Translations under genes and position numbers: made by a program | The notes under the pieces: model-generated | Databases searched by the model: none | What the model was told of the DNA's origin: nothing | The model's input: the letters and a program-made list of their open reading frames with translations, nothing else | DNA from: Plectosphaerella cucumerina | Lineage: Eukaryota > Ascomycota > Sordariomycetes > Glomerellales > Plectosphaerellaceae | Direction: 5' to 3' | Assembly: GCA_020746995.1 (NCBI GenBank) | Contig: JAGPXD010000004.1 | Span: 3,906,001-3,970,000, forward strand | DNA: 64,000 nt | In this document: one piece after another, positions 10,484 through 22,718 of the stretch | Numbering within the stretch: the stretch's first letter is position 1 | Layout of the letters: every line of letters starts with the position of its first letter

Positions 10484-11974
10484 TCATTTCGAGGTTCGAA
10501 AGTTGGCCTCGGAATCATGTCCGACCCAAGAATACCGCGCCTGTGCCGGTGAAAGACCACTCTCCGAGGGCAACTCAATCGGCGTTTGCGGGGCTGGCGA
10601 AGAAACAGGCTTCGGAGGCGGTGAGTTGGCCTGCTTCAAGCCGTTGTCGTACCTATCATGTGTCAGTGGTTTGCCAGCCATGGCAACGACACACCAACGG
10701 ATGTGCGGGGGGTACTGACATGTAACTCGCGTGCTGGTAATGTCCCGAATGTTGTGGCTCCATCCCGGTGAAACCGTAGACGGGATGCGGGTGTCCAACT
10801 GCGTGTACCGGGCTGCTCATCATGGGCATGATACCCGGAGGACTGGCCTGCTCTCTGTACGGAGACAGCGGTACCCTCGTGCTCCAGCGGGCGGCACTCC
10901 ACCTACTGTCCGCCGCCGGGCTCTTGGTGCCCACGGTGTAGTTCTCCTCACTCATTCCCGCCGGAGGGTGGTGGTGACCGGGGAAGGCGATGCGGCGATG
11001 CGCTCCGTCGATGCCGCCGCGACGACCGCAGAGGTAGATGAGGGCAGCGGCGATGAGGAGAACAGCGGCTGCCCCGATAACGATGCCGGCTATCTGGCCG
11101 GCATTTAAGCCAGAACCAGAGCCGCCTTCTGATGGCGGGCTATTGGTTGCCTGTCCACCCTCCTCGCCGGACGTCGAGTTCGGTTGTGAGTCTGGCCCAT
11201 CGCCCTGCTCCTCCGGGTATGGCTCGCCGGGGAGAACCTGGAAGGTGAGTCCTTCGGCGGACTTGAGGTGTTTCTCCAGCGTGTGCGTCGAGTTCTGTTA
11301 GAGCCAGTCAGCCACACATCGTTAAACCCATCAACTTCGGGACTCACGGGGTTGATGACACCGATCATTTGATTCTTGTAACAAGATCCGTCTGCACCAC
11401 AGTAATAGAAGATCGGTTCCGTGTCGTTGATGGTGATGCTCCACCGCGGAGCCTGTCTCGCGATTAGCCATGTTTCCCTGCGCCGGAGTAGACTTGAGGT
11501 CGCGTACATCAGTAGTGATCGCCCTGACGGGCTTGAAGCCGCTGTTGAAGCCAACGCGGCCAATGCCAGACATTTCGTAGGGAATGCATGGGTGCAGGTA
11601 CGGCGCCCGAATCACCGAGTGATTTGCCGGGTAGAAGAGGAATTCTTGGAGATGGTCAGAAATGGCCCCTGGAAGTTGTTAATCTTTGACTTGCCCACGG
11701 TGTCGCCGACATCTGCAAAGATCTCGTTCTCGGTAAAGCGATGCCCAGTCTGTGAAGGTAGAGACGATGTGAGTAGATGTCCCTTGCCAGGTGGAGGGCC
11801 AGTCAAGAGGATACTCACGGCGCCAACGGCGATTGTGTGCGTGACGGCAGCAGAACTCGCGGCAGATGAAGTCCTGGTAGGAGGAGAGGCCGTGGTTCTT
11901 GTTGCGTCCTCCTCAGAGGAGCTTTGGGCCAAAGTGCCCAACACCCAGAGGGCGAAAATCATGAGTCGAACCAT
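10484..11974 (-). CDS. Secreted-face cupredoxin-domain protein with one transmembrane helix
   Basis: Type I membrane protein of 398 residues, in the fungal 'extracellular serine-rich / plastocyanin-like' group. Six exons: 11819-11974, 11695-11749, 11508-11644, 11348-11452, 10720-11294 and 10484-10652. Signal peptide MVRLMIFALWVLGTLAQ; Ser/Thr-rich linker; cupredoxin fold from HTIAVGATGHRF through FYPANHSVIR (His79) to FYYCGADGSCYKNQMIGVIN (Cys134, Met145); a Ser/Gly/Glu-rich stalk; a helix at about 216-239 (GIVIGAAAVLLIAAALIYL); and a 160-residue cytoplasmic tail rich in Pro, His and Tyr. Intron 2 (11645-11694, 50 nt) uses a GC donor with an AG acceptor; GT alternatives break the frame. The residue aligned with the second copper His is Ser139, so copper binding is doubtful. 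A role at the cell surface or wall is inferred from topology only. Confidence 0.82.
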
Positions 11975-13469
11975 GATGAGACTGGCTTGTTGCTGTCGAG
12001 ACTGTGGTTGGAGACTCGTGCAAGGGCTGGAGATGGGTCGCAGAGGAAACGAGAACAAGAACACACCCAGCCCGGGGAGGCATGGGAGGAGGTATTCGAG
12101 TCTCCTCTCACACCGGACAGCTTCGCGTGAGAAGACAACCTAGCCACCCACGTCAAGGTCGCCGGGGGCACACGGCACAAGGTATGCATAGCTTTGCCTT
12201 GGACCTCGTGTGACTCGATGACCGCCATACCCCTTTGAGGTCGTGGCAGACGAGAGCCACGCTTGGCAGAGCGAGGGATGGAAAGACTGAAAGAAAACAC
12301 ACGGGCCTCACTCGAGGCCAAGTACTGGCTGACTGCATGACGGCAGCTCCGACGGTCTTTGTCCGCGTACAGCATCACGACCAGGGAAGGGTTGCGCCAT
12401 GGCAATTTGACCAGCAAGTCCTTCGAGGCTTACGCCACCCTCAATAGTAGACGAGGCACGACTGCATTCGAGTCTGGAATCAGGGCAGGATTCTGTACTC
12501 CCGTGGGATAAGATCAGCCCTGTCAAAGCCGCTTCCTCCCTGGCATCTCGCCCACTCCGTGTCAGTGCTGACTGAGGAAGGGGCGCAATACACCTGTGTC
12601 TCGCACCTCAACTTCAAATAACAGAGATCTGCAATTGAGAGCCCGACTTGGGTGAGAAGCAGAGCAGGAGTCCAATGGCCGGGATCTCTTGGGTGACATG
12701 GCATGGCGGTCCATCTCGTCGGCTTCGCTGCTAGAAACCGCATCCTCACGAGTGCTGATGCATGATGGAAATAAGCCATTAGATGCAGGCTTCTATCCCA
12801 TCTACAGCACTTGGCCTGACTGTATCGCATTGAGGGTACCGCACGGCGAAGAAGCTTGGCAAAGCAGTGAGCTCCGATGATGCTCTTGGGCCACGATGCT
12901 GTTATTTTGGCAAGGAAGCAACGCTTTCCAGGCAGAGAATGCCTGGCGAGTGTCTTCCATACGACTTGCTTCATGCTATCTCGATCGATGCAGCATGCGC
13001 TTGGGGATTCCATGAGTGTGGTCGTTGAGGAGGAGGCATGTCAGCGATTATTGACGAGTCGACAGGCCTAAAGAAGAATCCGCGGCAGCGAACAACATGG
13101 TTTCTTCAAGCGCACGAAGGTGACCAGTCGGCCTGCCTGCCGCGGAACGAAGCAATTGCACCACGGAGGGAAAGTGACGAGAACGGTAAGAGTGGCAGTG
13201 AAGCTCTCCCTTGAATTGGCGACTGTCGCGTGCTGATAAGATAGGCCCAAAGTGTTCCCACTCAACGGCCAAGGTCCCTTGCCTTGCGCCAATCAGGAGC
13301 TCTTTTGTGGTTACCAGAAAAGTTCCAGCCTCGCGACGTGCTGCTGCTGGCCGTGCACACTGAACACGCCTCGGGCAGAACCAACGACCTTCCTGGTCTG
13401 AGAATTGCACCGCATCATCCTTCAGCATTCAATCTTCAATTTACAGCGCTGCCATTGCGTGCCAAAATC
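11975..13469. other. Divergent intergenic region (cupredoxin gene and U2AF65 promoters)
   Basis: A 1.5-kb head-to-head interval. Frames on both strands are short and overlap one another, and none extends a neighbouring protein. No repeat, tRNA or clear TATA element was recognised. Confidence 0.6.
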
Positions 13470-15479
13470 ATGAACGGCGACGGCTACTCTCGAGGTAATT
13501 GATGACGTCCGATTGTATTTAGCCGCCCAGCAGTAGCTAACAGCGTAACCTTGCAGATTCTCGAGGCAGAGGAGGCGGCCGTGACTACCCAGTCCGTTTA
13601 TCCCAGAGCTTAGAATGCTAGGGCCTCATGCTAACATTGTACATCAGAGGGGCGACCGCGACGATCGTCGTGAACGAGGCGACCGCACCGACCGACCTGA
13701 CCGACCCGATCGCGGTGATCGCGGCGACCGCGGCGGCGACCGAGGCGGCGACCGGCATCGCCGCTCCCGATCTCCCTACGGCCGAAACCCGAGGCGTCGC
13801 GACGACGAAGACCCATACGCATCGAGCCGCAGCCACCGCGAACGTGAGAGGGAGGATAGGTACACTACCAGCCGCGATACCGGGAGAGAGAGGCGCGGCG
13901 AACGGGAGTGGGATCGTGACCGTGGTTCGACCCGGCGTGACGCCCGGCGCGACGACGACGATCGATTTGCGCGGCGCGGCGGCGACAGAGACCAGTTCGA
14001 TGACCGCAGGCGCGGCGGCCGGGACAGGCACGAGGATGCCTTCCCCCGGAGAGACCGTCAGCGCAGCGCGTCGCCACCTCCCAAGAAGCGCGAGCCGACT
14101 CCCGACCTGACCAACATTGTCTCGATCCTCGATCGCAAGCGCCGTCTTACTCAGTGGGATATCAAGCCCCCTGGATACGAGAATGTCACAGCTGAGCAGG
14201 CAAAGCTGTCGGGCATGTTCCCTCTTCCCGGTGCCCCGCGTCAGCAACCCATGGATCCTACAAAGCTCCAAGCCTTCATGAACCAGCCCGGCGGACAGGT
14301 TAATAGCGCTGCTTTGAAGCCCGGCAACTCTCGCCAGGCCAAGCGCCTGCTCATCTACCACCTCCCCTCCTCAGCGACCGAGGAGCGCCTGATGGATTTC
14401 TTCAACCTTCAGCTCAACGGCCTCAACGTCATCGAAGGCAGCGACCCGTGTGTGTCTGCTCAGCTGTCCAACGACAAGTCATACGGCATTATCGAGTTCC
14501 GCAACGCATCAGAGGCTACCGTGGCCCTCGCCCTGGACGGCATCTCCATGGAGGCCGACGATGCGAACGGCGCGACCGACGGCAAGGGTGGCCTGGAAAT
14601 CCGCCGCCCCAAGGACTACATCGTGCCGGCTGTGGACGAGACTCCCTACGAGCCCGGCGTGGTTTCCAGCGTCGTGGTCGACACCCAGAACAAGCTCTGC
14701 ATTGCCAACATGCCCCCATACCTCAGTGAGGAACAGGTCACGGAGCTGCTGGTCTCGTTTGGAGAGCTTAAGGCGTTCGTGCTGGTTCGTGACAGACACA
14801 CAGAGGAGTCCCGTGTAAGCATGCGATTGACATGCCCATCGAATGAGAAATTATGCTAACAACTGCGCCAGGGCATTGCGTTCTGCGAGTTCGCCGACCC
14901 GGCGGCTACTGAAGTCGCTCTTCAGGGGCTTAACAACATGGATCTGGGCGATCGCAAGATCCGCGTCAAGAAGGCCAGCATTGGCGCCACGCAAGTCGCG
15001 GGCGTCGAGATGGGCGTGGCTGCCATGTCCATGCTGGCAGGCACGACAGCAACTGACTCTGACGAGAGCCGCGTCCTGCAGCTTCTCAACATGGTCACCC
15101 CCGACGAGCTCATGGATAATGATGACTATGAGGGTTGGTGCAGACCCGACCCGATATGTGTGGTGCAGAGCTGACAGTTCGCAGAAATCAAGGAGGACGT
15201 CGAAGAGGAGTGCTCCAAGTACGGAAAGATTCTCGACATCAAGATTCCCCGCCCGGTAGGCGGCAGCAGGCAATCTGCAGGTGTCGGGAAGATCTTTGTC
15301 AAGTACGAGGACAAGGCGTCGACGAAGAAGGCTCTGCAGTCACTAGCCGGCCGCAAGTTTGCAGACAGGACAGTCGTCACCACGTACTTCCCCGAGGTAT
15401 ATACCCACCCATTTCTCGCATCCTTGAAGTCATCTGCTAACAACATGTCCAGGAAAACTTCGATGTTAGTGCGTGGTAG
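13470..15479 (+). CDS. Splicing factor U2AF large subunit (U2AF65/Prp2 family)
   Basis: Nuclear protein that binds the polypyrimidine tract and helps recruit U2 snRNP. Six exons: 13470-13494, 13557-13591, 13648-14814, 14872-15133, 15185-15396 and 15453-15479, giving 575 residues. The order is: an Arg/Asp-Gly-rich N-terminus, longer than in human U2AF65, dominated by RGDR-type repeats (residues 20-160); the U2AF35-binding segment with Trp190 in TQWDIKPPGYE; RRM1 from about 252 (KRLLIYHLP); RRM2 from about 368 (NKLCIANMPPYLSEEQ); and a C-terminal UHM from about 460 (SRVLQLLNMVTPDEL, then EEIKEDVEEECSKYG). The protein ends ENFDVSAW. It acts on the same 3' splice-site region as the SF3b p14 protein encoded 8 kb away. 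Introns are 48-62 nt apart from small variation, with CTAAC branch sites visible. Confidence 0.96.
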
Positions 15480-16475
15480 ATGGTGTCAACGGATGACAGA
15501 TCAGACTCGGCTCGGGGGGTTCGCAATATAACGGATAATACCAAGTTGAGCGATGAAAGAGCGATTCTTGGCTGAACGTAACACGTCGTGGACTGGAACG
15601 CGGTGCTTGATTCTCAGGCGGAAAACTGTATCATACCTGTATTGTTCAAAGTAGGCACCTGGCGGCGGAAGCATTTACTTGGCATCGTTCATCGACCTTC
15701 GGCTAGTGTGAATGTCCTCTACTGCAACCCTAGCTTGTGTGGAAGCATAGCCATACCTGGACAATGACTTGACTGATGTTAGATGTACATGTGGGAGTTT
15801 AATGTCGGGATGAGGATGGGTCATGTGAACGGTCAAGGGCGAGTGGCACTACATGTAACTCTGAACATTGATTCAATTGACGACTACTAATTCCCATGAT
15901 CCATTTGCATCCGCGTCGGCGAAACACTGCTTTCTTGGTTAGCTCAAGGCTCGTCTCAAGCTGACAGAAAACATGTGTTGAGGTTGTGTTCAGAAAGTCC
16001 GATTAATTCATTGAACCATAAGGCTCTAACATAAGAGGTACCAGAAAAAAGTAAAATAGTGATCATCATTACAGGAAGGAGGAGAGATGCGAGAGAGAAC
16101 ATACCATAGAGAGTTTTGCGACGCGTGGTGGGAGATGTCCCAAGCTGCTTGATAGAGAGAGAAGAGAAGGACTAAGAAATTTTGCGGAAAGCTCGAGGCT
16201 GAGAAGGTGATGCCGAGCACGGGCCATCGTCGACAAGATCCCCTTATCTAATCTGACGCTTGGACCAGTACGGGCTTCATGGTCTCTCGACCCTGTGGCC
16301 CTAATTAAGCGAAAATTCTCCGCCCACCACCGCCCACCCACCAATCGACCCGGCGCAGCGACCCAAGGCACGTTAACCTTGACGACGAACTTTTTCCCGC
16401 TTTCCCTTCCCCCTCCGAGACCGAGCAGCAACCACCGACGTCGATAATCGCCAGACACCAAAACCGACAGACAAG
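15480..16475. other. Intergenic: 3' flank of U2AF65 and promoter/leader of uS15
   Basis: A 1-kb interval between tandem plus-strand genes. The last 170 bp are pyrimidine-rich up to the uS15 start, as in other fungal ribosomal protein promoters. I looked for Homol-D-like boxes and saw no convincing copy. No other gene was seen. Confidence 0.6.
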
Positions 16476-17248
16476 ATGGGCCGTCTTCACAGCAAGGGAA
16501 AGGGCATCAGCTCCTCCACCATCCCCTACTCGCGCACCGCGCCCTCGTGGCTCAAGACCAACCCCGACCAGGTCGTTGACCAGATCTGCAAGCTGGCCAA
16601 GAAGGGTGCCACTCCTTCTCAGATCGGTGTCATCCTCCGTGACTCCCAGGGCATTGCCCAGGTCCGCATCGTCACCGGTATGTATTGGACTTCTCAGCGA
16701 GCCGTTCCTGCGAAATTTGCGCATGCTAATTTTTGTTCCCTACAGGTAACAAGATCCTTCGCATCCTGAAGTCGAACGGTACGACTCCCGATCCCTGAAA
16801 GAACCACGACATTATCGCTGCCGCCCATCGAAACACGAATTCGAGGGCGCAGTAGATATGGTTCAAACAAATAAAACTCGTTTGCTGGGTGACCTCGTGT
16901 CCCTGTAAAGCATCGAGAAACAATGCCTCTGTACGGTTTAGGCTGACAGAGTGATCACATAGGCCTTGCCCCCGATGTTCCCGAGGACCTCTACATGCTG
17001 ATCAAGAAGGTGAGTCTTCCTTTCCAAGTTGCACGAGTTGGTCGCCCCCGGCGGAAACTGACGTGTCATCCCAGGCTGTCGCCGTCCGCAAGCACCTCGA
17101 GCGCAACCGCAAGGACAAGGACTCCAAGTTCCGCCTCATCCTCATCGAGTCCCGTATCCACCGTCTTGCCCGCTACTACAAGACCGTCGGTGTCCTTCCC
17201 CCCACCTGGAAGTACGAGTCCGCCACTGCCTCGACCATGGTCGCTTAA
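16476..17248 (+). CDS. 40S ribosomal protein uS15 (S13)
   Basis: Component of the small cytosolic ribosomal subunit. Four exons: 16476-16677, 16746-16778, 16963-17009 and 17075-17248 (151 residues, exactly the eukaryotic S13 length). The sequence runs MGRLHSKGKGISSSTIPYSR, the helix block QICKLAKKGATPSQIGVILR, then NKILRILKSNGLAPDVPEDL, and the conserved C-terminal RNA-binding block RKDKDSKFRLILIESRIHRL followed by ARYYKTVGVLPPTWKYES. The 184-nt second intron is the longest and could host a snoRNA, as RP introns often do; I saw CTGA boxes there but no clear C box, so none is called. Identity is certain from end-to-end conservation. Confidence 0.98.
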
Positions 17249-17689
17249 GCGCATCAACACTGCGGTAAAAAATGAAAATATCTGCCGTCTGGTGTTCCGA
17301 CCCAACCGACGTGTCACGGATGCCGGAACTTTGGGAAGGGAACGAAAAAGCCAAGGGGGTCAACATGGAGTTGGGGTTATGGACTGCATTTATGGCAGCG
17401 CAGCTTGCTCTCACCTGGTTCGTCCAGTAACAAACAAGCCACTACACACGATACCCAATGAACGGGTTACCGGGACGAAGGATTGGAATGAAGAATCAAT
17501 TCATGACCCCTGGGGGGCCCTGGCGCCCCGTCTGTCGTGCCATATATCGAGGGTATCTCCATCCACCTTGACGCCTCCGCCGATGAATGTGAACTTTTGC
17601 CCCATGAACGCCGCGAACCCCGTGAAATCAGATGCACCTAAGATCGGCCCCTAAATATCGCCCGAAACATTTGTTCATGCCGTCCATGT
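17249..17689. other. Convergent intergenic region (uS15 and Sdc1 3' flanks)
   Basis: Tail-to-tail 441-bp gap that should contain both polyadenylation regions. Nothing else was recognised. Confidence 0.6.
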
Positions 17690-18451
17690 TTAGAGGTTGC
17701 CGGCGTGCTCCAGCTCCTGATGGCGGGTGAGCAGGAACTCTCCCAGGACTCGGAGAGGGTCGTTGGGTCTATGGGGAAGGCTTGTGTTAGCCTTGGTCGC
17801 GACTGTGAGGTTCCAGAGCGGATATGGCACTTACTGCTCCTTCGCCAGCTTCTTCATGCCCGCAAGCAGGTGTTCGGCGACCTTGGTGTTCAGGTATTTG
17901 CGAGCAGGCTCGCCATGAGCAGCGGCTCGGTCGGGAAGAGGCTCTCGCTGCTCGGGAAGGACCGAGTTGGCGCGGGAGCTACCGGGCTCCTTGTCGTGGA
18001 CGCCGTTGGTACGAACGGGTGTGCCAGTGCGCGCAGGAGCAGGGCTGGCGACGGCCGACACGGGAGGCTGGACAGCCGGCGCAGGAGACTGAGCAGGAAG
18101 TGCAGGAGACTGAGCGGCAGCTAAGGCGGGGGACTGGGCAGCAGCTAGGGCGGGAGACTGAGCGGCAGCCAGAGCGGGGGACTGCGCAGCAGGAAGTGCG
18201 GGAGACTGGATGCGACAAGTCAGTGATGTTCGCGCTCACGGGACGTCTCGCTTGGGGGATGTGCGTACAGGTTGGTCGTTTGCGGCAGGAGCATCGGCCA
18301 TGAGAACGTCGCTGTTGTCATTGCCGGCCTCCTCAACCACAGGGGCCGCGATGGGAGTATGATCGGGGACGGGCGCAGGAGAGGACGCGGCGGGACCCGA
18401 GTCGGTCTCGGCCTGGGCGAGAACGGCTTCCTGGAGCTGAGAGTCGGACAT
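17690..18451 (-). CDS. COMPASS complex subunit Sdc1 / DPY30 homologue
   Basis: Subunit of the Set1 histone H3-K4 methyltransferase complex. Three exons on the minus strand: 18269-18451, 17835-18205 and 17690-17768 (210 residues). The last 49 residues (162-210) form the DPY-30 dimerisation motif: ARKYLNTKVAEHLLAGMKKL, then AKEQPNDPLRVLGEFLL and a short acidic end. This helix-turn-helix binds the Ash2/Bre2 subunit in known complexes. The N-terminal 160 residues are low-complexity Ala/Pro/Ser and include four to five copies of an eight-residue unit AAAQSPAL starting at residue 62, encoded by a 24-bp minisatellite. The motif bridges the second intron in frame, which supports the model. The gene is divergent from FAN1 with a 563-bp shared upstream region. 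Confidence 0.93.
18096..18205 (-). repeat. 24-bp minisatellite encoding AAAQSPAL-type repeats in Sdc1
   Basis: The start of Sdc1 exon 2 consists of about four and a half imperfect tandem units, each encoding (A/P)AAQSPAL. Synonymous differences between units show that they are not identical copies. Copy number is likely to vary between strains; that is inference from the repeat type. Confidence 0.7.
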
Positions 18452-19014
18452 GATGGCGTTGGTTCGAGAGTTTTTGGAGGGTATCGACGAAAGGGTGGGA
18501 GGGAGACAATTGATCTTGAAGATTGGAGGGTTTGGAAGATTTGGCGTTTGTAGAAACCAGGTCGGTCTTAAATGGGCGCAGGAAGGAGAGGAAGAGAGTG
18601 GGAGCGCAGGAGCGCAAATGGAAAAATTGGAAAGACCGGACTTGCTTGCGTATCGGCCGTTGTACGAACTAATCGCTGAGAGATGGCAGGCGCAGGATCA
18701 TAAAATTAAAGGCATGCCTCGAAAGCTGTAGACGATTGGGGAGGTTTGCGCCAAGGAAGCTCTTGGTGATACCTCGCTGAAGGAGTTCCAGAGCTCGCTG
18801 TGGGGGAGGAGGCAGGTACCTACCGCCACCAAGCCAGGGCACACGAAGTCACGTTTTTTCGTGCCTGTCCTTTGGAACATGCCCCGCCACACATGCTGTT
18901 CACACGCGTCATTCCCGACCCAACGTGCTGCAGCCTGCCACGCTCGTAGTTCATCACTGGCTACGTATGATTATGACTCCATTGCTGCAATGAACAGCTG
19001 GCGTCTTCTTCACA
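18452..19014. promoter_or_regulatory. Divergent promoter region between Sdc1 and FAN1
   Basis: The two start codons are 563 bp apart and face away from each other, so this interval must contain both promoters. No TATA box was evident. Confidence 0.55.
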
Positions 19015-21599
19015 ATGGACGCCTTTGTGACTCGGCGTCCCCGCCCGAAGTCAACGCCCTCAACGCGTGTCCCCGAGGGCTCCTCCCTGGTTGATGAGCC
19101 TCCACCCAAGCGAGCTAGGACATTCGACGAACATGAGAAGAAAGCCAGTCATGGTAGTCCCGCGAGACCTTCCGTGCGCGATCTGAAGGTCTCTAAGCGG
19201 GAAGCCGAAGAGACGGAACAGCCAGTCAACGATGTTGCTGAAACCAACTACCACCACCCGGCGATCGAGGACGCCTTGCCACCAATACCCTCCGAGGAGG
19301 AGGCTCTCGCCGAGTATGACGCTTTCAAGTCATCTCAAAACGCTCGGGATGGTGGTGATCAAGAATCCACCGCACCCAAATGGGAGAGGGGAAAGAGCTC
19401 GATCTATGTCGATGCTTTCAACCTCGCCCTTGACACTGTTCTCGAGGACGAATCTCATCTTTTCGACGCCAAGGAGCTCGCGGTCTTTGATGCGTGGAAG
19501 AGCCTTGGCTATGAAGCACAGTATCTGTCAGTCTCTCACCCTTCAACATGACAATAATCTCCTGACACGGCGCTAGATATGTTCGCCTCTTTTTGCGCAA
19601 GACTTCGGCGTGGCACCGGCATGATCGACTAGGCTACTACAGCGACGTGTCTGATCCAGAGACCGCCATCTGCTGCTTGCAAGAAACAAGAAGTCTTCCG
19701 GAGGTCACTACTGATGACACGGAGTTATTCTTTGAAGATTCGAATCCTGAAACGCTTGGCCCGGAAGTCGCCTTCACGTTTGCTGATGCCTCCGAGGATC
19801 ACATCACAAGCATCGAGGACGCCATTCCTCTCCTCAATCTGGACGAACTGAAAGCTCTGGCCAAGGAGGCCAAAGTCCAAGGGAAGAACAAGGCGGACAT
19901 GGCCAAAGCCCTCTGCAAGATGAGCTACCAACAGACAGGCCTGGAAGCCTATGGCCTGCGGAGGTCCGTCAGTGGTGACTCTACGTCATCTGCAGACGCT
20001 GCGCAGAAGACTTTATCTACGCCATCCCGCTTGAGGCGTCAGGACTCGAACCGGACCCAGCATTTCCTCGACAAAATCTTGGCAATCACCGGCCCTTGTA
20101 TCAGACTGTCACCCTTGGTACGGCGGTTGTTCGAGAGAGTCCATCTGGTCTTTTATCGATCTACCGAGTGGACAGAGAAGTCCCTAACGACAATCATCCT
20201 GGCCAAGATAGCAATGCGCAACTTTCCCGAGTACCTTGTTTGCAGGACGTCAAACATCTTCGAGTCTCGCTCGCACTTGCTTGAGTTTGAGGCAGCTGTC
20301 AAGCTTGAGAGCGAGGTCGATCAGATTCTTGAGTTCAACGGAAACCCTGGACCAACAGGCTTCGGCAAGGTTCTCGAGATATTCGAAAAGGTCCACCCAC
20401 GCTGGCAGACACTGATCGCCGATGCGTTCTTGAAGGAACGCGATGTCTATGAACTCGGCGAGGGCGGCTATCTCCGACGGTTTACGCCTACTCACTCCTA
20501 CACAAGGATCATCCACAAGGCGACCTCTATACTGGGTCGACAGAAGGACTATGAACGAGAGCATGCCGTTTTGAGCGAACTACTGGATCAACGCCTATTT
20601 CATCCTGCCAGACGCGGCAGTTGGTACCAGAGGAAAGCCCTCTTAGAAGAGCATTACATGTACGCCTTTGACACCGCAGAGGATCCAAAATCGACGGCCA
20701 AGCTCAAGCTGCGCTGGAAACAAATCGCAGCAGACACCTGTGAGACAGGCTTGACAGACAACGACTGCCATGTCATCTACCACCACGACCTTCAAAAGCG
20801 ACTCGTCAAGCTTGAGAAGCAGCTCCGCATACCCTACAGCCAGCAGCACAACTTTGGACATGTTCGGCTCAAGTCTCCCGAAGAGCACACCGTGGAAGGC
20901 ATTCAACTGAAGAGAGAGGACCCTCCCGTCAGCAAATTTGGGCGCCAGGCAAGCACAAAGACGATCTGGCTTGATGAGCTTGAGGAAGGTGGGGAGTGTA
21001 GCGTGGAAGAGATGTGCCTTAGCTCGTACCGCGAACAGGGGTACAAGGGCTATCATGCCGAGGGAGGCATCGTTCGCACCCTCTTCGCATACCTCTTCTA
21101 CGACATTTTGTTTCTCTACATCCCGAATGTATTCCAAACGGCATACCAGACTTGCCCGCTGGATCTCCATACAGACACCTTTTACCCGACACGAGCATCC
21201 GAGATCAACCATCGGTTGGCCGAGATTGCCAATGGCGCCGCGGAAGACATCATCCGAGGTGTATACGACAAGGAGCACGAAAGAAGGACCTGCGTTATTG
21301 GCCTCAACTGGGATTACGATGTCGAGGATCTCGTCGAGCTTGTGTCCTGCTTCAAGGGAGACGCCCTGGCCACCATCTGCAAAGTCATGGCACAGGAGTA
21401 TCGACAGCGTGGGGGAGGCATACCGGACCTGATTCTCTGGAGGACTGAGCCGGCGAGGGAGTGTATGTTTGCCGAGGTCAAAAGTGCGAACGACCGGCTC
21501 AGCGACACACAACGGCTCTGGATCCATGTCCTCACCGGAGCCGGAGTGCGGGTGGCGCTGTGCAACGCCGTCGCTCGCGAGGTCAGGATGATTGCATGA
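19015..21599 (+). CDS. FAN1-type structure-specific nuclease
   Basis: DNA interstrand-crosslink repair nuclease of the nucleus. Two exons: 19015-19526 and 19577-21599 (844 residues); the 50-nt intron joins EAQYL to YVRLFLRKTSAW, a block conserved in human FAN1. A SAP-like region (LLNLDELKALAKEAKVQGKN) follows, then a helical middle domain (LDQRLFHPARRGSWYQRKAL, HTVEGIQLKRED) and a C-terminal VRR-NUC domain. The nuclease signature is GIPDLILW (Asp788) and FAEVKSANDRLSDTQRLWI (Glu804, Lys806), so the PD-(D/E)xK active site looks intact. I see no N-terminal UBZ zinc finger, an absence common in fungal FAN1. The N-terminal 100 residues are basic and disordered with a likely nuclear signal PPPKRART. 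Confidence 0.96.
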
Positions 21600-22718
21600 A
21601 CGCTGAGACCCAGTCCAAGTCAACACTTCGGATCCGGCGATCACAGTTGCTCGTCACAATACATCGGCAGCTACAGCTCCGACAGAGGGCAGGTCTTTCG
21701 GGCTCGCCATGTAAACGAGCATGAACTTGAAACAGCCAGGGACCCTTCGAGTCAATCTCAAAATACACTGCATACCCGAGAGTATGTACTCTCCGGATGT
21801 GCCACTACTGCAACTCGTCACAGACGGTTCACCTCCCTGGACGGCAGCAAGCTCGCTTGTGTTTCAGAATGGTACCTGAAATATCTCGTTTCTAAACCGG
21901 GGGGCATCTGCATCTGCCCCCTTGTCTCGACCCTCATTGTGCTGGGCAGACCAATCGGGTGGCACCAGAACCCTGAGGTTGTCTCGCTGACGATACTGGT
22001 CAGGTGTTTCCCGTTCAGACGATATGGGGCATTCCCCTGCGAGCCTGGAAGAGATGTGCCCCCAGCGAGCGGCGGTGAGCTGGTCTAGCCACCCGCCGTC
22101 GAGACGCCCGCGCACCGAGATAAATGCGGAAGTGGAAAGGCCCAAGTGATCGACGACGCAGCCCACGACAGCCCCATCACACTCTCACGTATCTGGACCA
22201 TCCGTCTTGGGCCTGGCGCTGTGCCCTCTTGCCACGACTCTCAGGCCTAGGACGTCCGGCTGCACGGTGCTCCCTCGCTGATACGCTGCAGTCTTCTCGC
22301 GGCGGGGACGCCTTGGAACCGACATGCTGCTGGGACTTCTGCGAGCGCGTGACGACGTGCGCTGGAAGGTACAGTAGCATGGCGTGCCGCATCTCCACGC
22401 CACAGCGGGCGAGAAGAAGACGGCCCCAGACATTCCGTCCTGGCAGCGAGATGAGATGGCACTTTGCACCCGCCTGACGAACATCATCCGAAGGAGCGCC
22501 ATCATCTGGTCAACCACCCCTCCTTCCTGGCGCTTCGCCGGGCAATATCAGCACCAGCACACGCACATACGGCACTCTCATCTGGTAACCGCCTCCAGGA
22601 TCCGTCACCGCGTCACGACCCGAAACGAACGAGAAAAAGGGCCCCGGAACGAACCCCCTTGGTCCTTCTCTCCCATCACCCCCTGTCCATCCCCGTCGCC
22701 CTCGGCGCTTAGCAGCAA

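Noticed and set aside
13618..14361. Minus-strand frame opposite the U2AF65 Arg-rich domain
   Set aside because: It mirrors the RD/RG repeat region and is not an independent gene.
16779..16962. snoRNA in the second intron of the uS15 gene
   Set aside because: Ribosomal-protein introns often host snoRNAs and CTGA boxes are present, but I found no C box with a terminal stem in the right geometry.
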